64,000 bases of DNA from Microbispora hainanensis (lineage in GTDB: Bacteria; Actinomycetota; Actinomycetes; Streptosporangiales; Streptosporangiaceae). The notes under the pieces are model-generated. The model was not told where the DNA came from. It saw only the letters and a list, made by a program, of their open reading frames with translations, and made no database searches. A program made the position numbers and the translations under genes. The stretch covers positions 1,984,001 through 2,048,000 of the forward strand of contig NZ_CP108086.1 of assembly GCF_036186745.1 (NCBI RefSeq), in the 5' to 3' direction. Shown here piece by piece: positions 58,972 through 64,000 of the stretch (positions within the stretch are counted from its first letter, which is position 1; every line of letters starts with the position of its first letter).

Positions 58972-59916
58972 CTATTCGGCCTTCCAGCAGGCGACGAAGT
59001 GGCCGGGGGCCACCTCGGCGAACGGCGGCTGCTCGGCGCACTGGCCGAACGCGAGCGGGCAGCGGTCCCGGAACCGGCATCCCCCGGGCGGCTTGAGCAG
59101 GGACGGCGGGTTGCCGGGGATCCCCGCCAGCCGGCGGTCCTCGTGGCGCACCCCCACCTCGGGCAGCGCGGAGACGAGCTGCTGGGTGTACGGATGCTTC
59201 GGCGCGGTGACGAGCACGTCGGCCGGGGCCTTCTCGGCCAGCCGCCCGGCGTACATCACCATGATCGTGTCGGCGATCTGGTAGACGAGCGAGATGTCGT
59301 GGGTGACCACCATCATGCTCGTGACCAGGCCGCGGTCGCGGAACCCGAGCAGCGTCGTGGCCACGGCCTTCTGGCTCGACACGTCGAGCGCGGAGGTGAC
59401 CTCGTCGGCGATCAGCAGCGAGGGGTTCAGCAGCGTCGAGATGACCATGACGACCCGCTGCTTCATGCCGCCGGACAGCTCGATCGGATAGCGGTCGAGC
59501 ACGTCCTTCGACAGCCCCACCAGTTCGAGCCGCCGCTTCAGCTCGGCCTTCTCCAGCCGCTCGCCGCGCGCCTCCAGCAGCTCGCCGACCATCCTGCCGA
59601 TCTTCCTGATCGGGTTGAGCGCGCTCATCGAATACTGCGGGATGAGCGACACCTCCCGGAAGCGGAACTCGTCCATCGCGTCGTCGTCCGGCAGCGGCAT
59701 CACCCTGCCGTCCAGCTCCACCGTGCCGCCGACGTGCCGCATGCGGCCGTCCAGCCGGATCAGGCTCTTGGCGAGCGTGGACTTGCCCGAGCCGGACTCC
59801 CCGGCCAGGCCCATGATCTCGCCGTCGGCGACGGAGAAGGTGACACCGTCGAGCGCCTTCACCTCGCCGCGCAGCGTCCGGTAGTAGACCCGGAGGTCGG
59901 TGACTTTCAGCGCCAC
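58972..59916 (-). CDS. Oligopeptide/oligosaccharide ABC ATP-binding protein, DppD type
   Basis: 314-residue ATPase. Walker A is GESGSGKST, the signature is LSGGMKQR, and Walker B is LLIADEVTSALD. A C-terminal Cys cluster CRFRDRCPLAFGQC is present as in Dpp/Opp ATPases. GTG 59916 is one base after the DppC-type stop. Relatives of Dpp transporters import mannobiose and other oligosaccharides in Thermotoga, which fits the beta-mannosidase here. Confidence 0.94.
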   Translation of the reverse strand: MALKVTDLRVYYRTLRGEVKALDGVTFSVADGEIMGLAGESGSGKSTLAKSLIRLDGRMRHVGGTVELDGRVMPLPDDDAMDEFRFREVSLIPQYSMSALNPIRKIGRMVGELLEARGERLEKAELKRRLELVGLSKDVLDRYPIELSGGMKQRVVMVISTLLNPSLLIADEVTSALDVSSQKAVATTLLGFRDRGLVTSMMVVTHDISLVYQIADTIMVMYAGRLAEKAPADVLVTAPKHPYTQQLVSALPEVGVRHEDRRLAGIPGNPPSLLKPPGGCRFRDRCPLAFGQCAEQPPFAEVAPGHFVACWKAE

Positions 59917-59917
59917 G

Positions 59918-60760
59918 TCACATCTCCCTCAGCTTCGGGTTGAACACCTCGTCCAGCCCGACGTTCATGACGTAGAGCGCACCGACGATCGCCGTGATGC
60001 CGGCCCCCGGAGGGATGAACCACCACCACAGGCCGAGCTGGAGCGCGCTCCACCGTGCGGCGTTGTTGAGCATCAGGCCGAGCGAGACCCCCTCGGTGGG
60101 CCCGAGGCCGATGAAGTCGAGCGACGCGGCGATCAGGATCGCGCTGCCGAACAGCAGGATGAACGTCAGGAACAGGTACGAGCTCATGTTCGGTGCGATC
60201 TCCCGGAGGATGATCTTCGGGGTGCGCACACCGCTCAGCCGGGCGAGGTCGACGAAGTCGCGCGAGCGCAGCGAGAACGTCTGCGCCCTGATCGCCCGCG
60301 CCGCCCACGGCCACGAGGTCAGCCCGATGAACAACGCCTGCACGCCGATGCTGCGCACGCCCAGGTAGGCGTTGATGATCAGCAGCACCACCAGTGCGGG
60401 CAGCACGAGCACGATGTTGGTGAGCATGTTGAGCAGCTCGTCGACCCACCCGCCGCGGTAGCCCGCGACGAACCCCACGACCATGCCGACGATCGCCGCC
60501 AGCACACCGCCGAGCACGCCCACGAGGAACGTCGAGCGCAGGCCGTACACGAACTGGGCGAAGACGTCCTGGCCGAACGTCGTGGTGCCGAACCAGAACT
60601 CCCCGGACGGCGGCGTCATCGGCGGCCCGACGTACTCGTTCGGCCCGTGATCGAACAGCAGCGGCCCCGCCAGGCCGGCCACGAGGAACACGAGGATGAT
60701 GATCGTGCCGACGACCAGCTTGCGGTTGCGCAGCGCGAAGTGCAGCGCCTCGTTTCTCAC
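59918..60760 (-). CDS. ABC permease, DppC type
   Basis: 280-residue permease with N-terminal segment and five to six helices. The EAA-type loop is VDLARLSGVRTPKIILREIA (about residue 165). GTG 60760 lies 8 bases from the left boundary of an IS110 element, which separates it from its partner permease gene. The coding sequence is intact, so only its expression is at risk. Confidence 0.93.
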   Translation of the reverse strand: MRNEALHFALRNRKLVVGTIIILVFLVAGLAGPLLFDHGPNEYVGPPMTPPSGEFWFGTTTFGQDVFAQFVYGLRSTFLVGVLGGVLAAIVGMVVGFVAGYRGGWVDELLNMLTNIVLVLPALVVLLIINAYLGVRSIGVQALFIGLTSWPWAARAIRAQTFSLRSRDFVDLARLSGVRTPKIILREIAPNMSSYLFLTFILLFGSAILIAASLDFIGLGPTEGVSLGLMLNNAARWSALQLGLWWWFIPPGAGITAIVGALYVMNVGLDEVFNPKLREM

Positions 60761-60769
60761 GCCGCCCTA

Positions 60770-60990
60770 CCTTCTTGAGTGCGAGCGCGCTCCGGTTGGT
60801 GTAGAAGATCGGGGTGTGCGAACGAGGCAGGGATGGCTCTCACGCTGGCTGCCCTCGATGGCAAGGGAGGCTCGGCCCCCTGCCTCGTCGCTTCTCCTTG
60901 ACCGCTGATTAGGCACTGCGATTGATCGCTATGTAGGGCATGGACGGCGAGGAGAGGCTGCATGGCAGTGACGGGAGAGGAAGGAGTGGC
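60770..60990 (+). ncRNA. Candidate bridge RNA region of the IS110 element
   Basis: IS110-family recombinases are guided by a bridge RNA encoded in the non-coding end. This left end has an 11-bp perfect stem ACGAGGCAGGG (60822-60832) / CCCTGCCTCGT (60878-60888) closing a 45-base internal loop that contains GGCTGCC. A second part contains ATTAGGCA (60908-60915), identical to the right junction at 62204-62211. The exact RNA ends cannot be given from sequence. Confidence 0.5.
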
Positions 60991-62196
60991 ATGGCCGTCG
61001 CTGTAGGTATCGACGTTTCCAAGGAGTTCCACTGGGCCGAGATCAAGGTCGCTGAGACCGGGAAGGTGCTGCTCAGCCGCCGCTTCGACAACGCCCCCGG
61101 TGCCATTGGCGAGCTGATCGAGCACATCACCGTCGCGCAGGCCGAGCACGGCCCGGCCACTGTCGGGATCGACGTGCTGGGTGGTATCGCCGGCCTGCTG
61201 GAGGCGATGCTGCTGCACGCGGGCCTTGCCGTGGTCCATGTGCCGGGGATGGCGGTCAACCGGGCACGGCGCGCCACCGTGGGCGGGGAGCGCAAGAGCG
61301 ACCCCAAGGACGCCCGCGTGATCGCCGATCAGGTGCGCATGCGCGATGACCTGCGACCAGTGCAGCCGGGCCGGGAACTGGACGCCGAACTGCGGCTGCT
61401 GGTCGGCCGGCGTGCGGAGCTGGTCACCGACGCCACCCGGCGGGCCGCCCGCCTGCGGGATCTGCTCACCTCGATCCACCCCGGCCTGGAGCGAGTGGTC
61501 GATGTCACCGGCAAGCTCGGTCTCCACCTGCTGACCCGCTTTGTCACTCCGGCCGAGATCCGCGACGCCGGGCTGGAGGACGTACTGGCCCATCTGCGCC
61601 AGGTGCGGCATGTGAAGGCGTCGATGGTCCGAGCGCTGGCCGAGGCGGCGATCGACGCCGCGGCAGCCCAGCACATCGCCGTCCCCGGGCAGACGGTGGC
61701 TGCGGACATCATCCGCGACCTGGCGGCCGAAGCGCTGGCCGGACGTGAACGGCTGGCCCAGCTCGATGCGCGCATCCAGGAGGTGCTGGCGCGCCACCCT
61801 GATGCGGCCCTCATCCTCAGCCTGCCGGGGATGGGGGCGACCCTGACTGCGGAGTTCCTCGCCGAAACCGGCGGCATTGCCCGATTCGCCAGCCCCGACC
61901 AGCTCGCCTCGGCCGCGGGCCTGGCCCCGGTGCTCAAGCAGTCGGGCAAGGTCCGCTACTTGCAGCGCGCCACGGCAGGCAACAAGGCCCTCAAGCGGGT
62001 CTTCTACCAGTCGGCCTTCATCGCTATCAGCTGCGACCCGGCCAGCCGGGCCTTCTACGACCGCAAACGCGCCGCAGGCAAACGGCATCACCAGGCCCTC
62101 ATCGCCCTGGCCCGCCGCCGTGTCAACGTCCTGCACGCGATTCTGCGGCACAGGAGGCCGTACGACCCTAGCCATGTCCGGGCTGCGGTGGCTTGA
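60991..62196 (+). CDS. IS110-family transposase (DEDD recombinase)
   Basis: 401-residue recombinase. The N-terminal RuvC-like DEDD domain starts AVAVGIDVSKEFHWAEIKVA, with the second acidic position in TVGIDVLGG and later acidic residues in RKSDPKDARVIADQ. The C-terminal Tnp20 domain has LSLPGMGATLTAEFLAETGG and SAAGLAPVLKQSGK with the catalytic-type Ser. ATG 60991 follows AAGGAG. The gene appears complete, so the element may be active. Confidence 0.95.
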   Translation: MAVAVGIDVSKEFHWAEIKVAETGKVLLSRRFDNAPGAIGELIEHITVAQAEHGPATVGIDVLGGIAGLLEAMLLHAGLAVVHVPGMAVNRARRATVGGERKSDPKDARVIADQVRMRDDLRPVQPGRELDAELRLLVGRRAELVTDATRRAARLRDLLTSIHPGLERVVDVTGKLGLHLLTRFVTPAEIRDAGLEDVLAHLRQVRHVKASMVRALAEAAIDAAAAQHIAVPGQTVAADIIRDLAAEALAGRERLAQLDARIQEVLARHPDAALILSLPGMGATLTAEFLAETGGIARFASPDQLASAAGLAPVLKQSGKVRYLQRATAGNKALKRVFYQSAFIAISCDPASRAFYDRKRAAGKRHHQALIALARRRVNVLHAILRHRRPYDPSHVRAAVA

Positions 62197-62204
62197 CAAA
62201 AGCA

Positions 62205-63197
62205 TTAGGCAGCTTCCCCCATCCCCGTACGGGTGCGCGGGTCCACCAGGACGTACGCGATGTCGATGACGAAGTTGGCGATCAGCACGCCGATGACGAT
62301 GAACAGGAAGGTGCCCTGCAGCAGGAAGAAGTCCTGGTTCTGGATGGCCCGGAGGATCAGGTGCCCCAGCCCGGGATAACTGAAGACGATTTCCGTGACC
62401 AGCGCGCCCGCCACGAGCACGCCGAGTTGCAGGGCCAGGCCGGTCACCTGGGGCAGGATCGCGTTCCTGAAGGCGTAGCGCCGCACCAGCCGCGCCGGAG
62501 CGCCGAGCGCCCGCAGGTAGTTGACGTAGTCCGCCTCGAGCTCATAGATGATCATGTTGCGCATGCCGATGGCCCAGCCGCCGAACGCGACCAGGAACAG
62601 CGAGGCGAACGGCAGGAACCAGTGCTCGGCGAGGCTGCCGACGAACGTCCACGACAGGGACGGCTGCAGGTCGAAGCCGTAGGCCCCGGCGACCGGGAAC
62701 ACGCCCGCGACGATGCCGAGCGCCCAGGCCAGCAGGATCGCAAGCCACATGTACGGCGTGGCCGTCAGCACGTAGCCGACGGGCAGCACGCTGTTGTCGA
62801 GCCACCTGCGCCGCGCGGCGAACGCGCCGAACCGGTTGCCCGCGAACCAGCTCAGCAGGATGGACGGGATCAGCAGGCCCAGCGTGTACGGCACCGCCCT
62901 GACGATGACGTCGGACACCGGCGTCGGGAACAGCCAGATGCTGATGCCGAGGTCGCCCTTGAGCAGCGAGCCCCAGAAGTTGAGGTACTGCTGCCACAGC
63001 GGCAGGTCGAAGCCGAACATCGCGGTGTAGTGCGCCCGCATGGCCTCGACGGCCGCCGGCTGGGCGACGTTGGCCCGCGAGAGCATGCTCGACACGGGGT
63101 CGCCCGGCATGAACCGCGGGATCATCCAGTTGATGGTCACGGCCACGAAGAACGTCAGGCCGTAGATGAGTAGTTTTCTGCCGAAATAGCGGCGCAA
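62205..63197 (-). CDS. ABC permease, DppB type
   Basis: 330-residue permease with six helices. The family N-terminus LLIYGLTFFVAVTINWMIPR and EAA-type loop ADYVNYLRALGAPARLVRRY (about residue 225) are present. TTG 63197 is chosen: GGGAGG lies 5 bases upstream. The stop is TAA, formed by the IS junction; the pre-insertion stop was TAG. The protein is unaffected. Confidence 0.93.
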   Translation of the reverse strand: MRRYFGRKLLIYGLTFFVAVTINWMIPRFMPGDPVSSMLSRANVAQPAAVEAMRAHYTAMFGFDLPLWQQYLNFWGSLLKGDLGISIWLFPTPVSDVIVRAVPYTLGLLIPSILLSWFAGNRFGAFAARRRWLDNSVLPVGYVLTATPYMWLAILLAWALGIVAGVFPVAGAYGFDLQPSLSWTFVGSLAEHWFLPFASLFLVAFGGWAIGMRNMIIYELEADYVNYLRALGAPARLVRRYAFRNAILPQVTGLALQLGVLVAGALVTEIVFSYPGLGHLILRAIQNQDFFLLQGTFLFIVIGVLIANFVIDIAYVLVDPRTRTGMGEAA

Positions 63198-63266
63198 TTC
63201 GACCTCCCGGTCGCAGAACGGCGCCCCCCTCCCGTACGCAGGGGATGGAAGGGGGGCGCGAGAAGA

Positions 63267-64000
63267 TCAGCCTGCGGAGGCCGGCTGGAGTTCGGTGAGC
63301 ATGAGCGTGCCGCCCATCTCCAGCCAGTTGCGCCACACCGTCGGCGGATACTTCGGCGCGTCCGGCGCGCTGGTGGGCCAGTTCTTCCAGGTCGAGTCGG
63401 TGGTCTGGGACCACAGGCCGTTGTACCAGAGCGGGACGACCGGCATGTCCTCAAGCTGGATCTTCTGCAGCTCCGAGGTGATCTTCTTCATGCCCTCGAC
63501 GTCCTCGGGCTTGACCTGGTCGAGCTGCTGCGTGAGCTCCCACGCCCGCTTGTTCTCGTAGCGGCCGAAGTTCGTCGTGCTCTGCAGCTTCTGCACCGGC
63601 AGCCGGAACAGGTAGTCGTAGTACAGCCAGGGGGTGTTCGCGAGCTGCTTGTCGTTGTTCAGGACGAGGTCGAACTTGCCCTGGTTGCGCACATCGACGA
63701 GCGCGTTGTAGTCGGGGAAGTCGGCCTCGATGTCGATGCCCGCGGCCTTGGCGCTGGAGCTGATGACCCGGGCCGCCTCCATCCAGTCGGTCCACCCGGC
63801 GGGCACGATCAGCTTCAGCGAGATCTTGGCGCCGCTCGGCGACTCCACCAGCCCGTCGCCGTTGCGGTCCTTGTAACCGGCGTCGGCGAGCAGCTGCTTG
63901 GCCTTGTCCGGGTTGTAGGAGAAGCCGAGCGTCGAGGTGACGTTCTTGTCGACGTACTTGTCCCACTGCGGCAGCAGGCCGGACGGGTCGGACGCCTTGA
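63267..64000 (-). CDS. ABC substrate-binding protein family 5 (DppA type), 3' part only
   Basis: C-terminal 244 residues of a family 5 (peptide/nickel/oligosaccharide) binding protein. It contains SYNPDKAKQLLADAGYKDRN and the C-terminal lobe WNWL. The beginning lies beyond the window. It is the first gene seen of the importer operon and would bind the oligosaccharide outside the membrane. The gap to the DppB-type gene is 69 bases. Confidence 0.9.
   Translation of the reverse strand, partial: KASDPSGLLPQWDKYVDKNVTSTLGFSYNPDKAKQLLADAGYKDRNGDGLVESPSGAKISLKLIVPAGWTDWMEAARVISSSAKAAGIDIEADFPDYNALVDVRNQGKFDLVLNNDKQLANTPWLYYDYLFRLPVQKLQSTTNFGRYENKRAWELTQQLDQVKPEDVEGMKKITSELQKIQLEDMPVVPLWYNGLWSQTTDSTWKNWPTSAPDAPKYPPTVWRNWLEMGGTLMLTELQPASAG

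Larger units (their letters stand above)
60770..62205 (+). mobile_element. IS110-family insertion element
   Basis: A transposase gene with a 221-bp non-coding left end and a 9-bp right end. Boundaries are inferred from the interrupted operon. TA occurs at both edges (60768-60769 and 62206-62207). Deleting 60770-62207 restores GCCGCCCTAGGCAGC, in which the DppB-type gene ends in TAG, 6 bases before the DppC-type GTG. No terminal inverted repeats or long target duplication are seen, as expected for IS110 relatives. Confidence 0.85.

Noticed and set aside
1-64000. tRNA, rRNA or prophage genes
   Set aside because: No cloverleaf-like or rRNA-like sequence and no phage structural, integrase or lysis genes were seen on either strand; the only mobile element is the IS110 copy.

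Overview
The window is very GC-rich, uses GTG and TTG starts freely, and packs genes into operons with 1-4 nt stop/start overlaps. It carries Tat lipoproteins, a mycothiol-dependent-enzyme family protein, DevR/DosR-type regulation and CebR/CelR-type operators. This points to a filamentous actinomycete, most likely Streptosporangiales (inference; no rRNA is present). It reads as a chromosomal arm rich in polysaccharide-degradation loci.

1-5.5 kb: the 3' part of a sugar ABC importer (binding lipoprotein and two permeases), a frameshifted remnant of a DUF234-type ATPase, and a secreted GH18 chitinase behind a promoter with a 17-bp palindrome. 5.5-13 kb: a seven-gene fully overlapping operon, transcribed as ROK regulator, sulfonate/sulfate-ester-type ABC importer (permease, ATPase, binding lipoprotein), two cytoplasmic type I sulfatases, and the formylglycine-generating enzyme that activates them. 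13-17 kb: a 5'-truncated, frameshifted GH43 pseudogene and four tandem paralogous small secreted proteins of an unfamiliar family.

17-30 kb: a STAS protein, an Rsm22-like methyltransferase, a PL8 polysaccharide lyase and a divergent Cip1-like secreted protein sharing one CebR box. Then comes an eight-gene glycan operon (membrane protein, two GT2, GT4, flippase, NTP transferase, HAD phosphatase, CofD/YvcK-like protein) with a second CebR-like box upstream. 30-36 kb: a Tat-lipoprotein ABC importer with GH42 beta-galactosidase. 35.7-39.3 kb: gene fragments, a GCS2-type ligase and a STAS/HATPase partner-switching set.

40-52 kb: an epimerase, a NERD-pseudokinase, a DevR-like regulator and an FMN-binding protein with matching operator/-10/leaderless layouts, a flavin disulfide reductase, a two-component system, an ABC exporter and a Pro/Ala/Lys-repeat secreted protein. 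52-64 kb: a CPBP protease, a polysaccharide deacetylase lipoprotein, and a mannoside locus (manA, GH2 beta-mannosidase, Dpp-type importer). An IS110-family element has landed exactly in the stop codon of the first permease gene of that importer. The element carries a 221-bp non-coding left end with bridge-RNA-like secondary structure.

Recurring themes are stop-codon-anchored short tandem repeats after several genes, and at least four decayed gene fragments between intact operons.
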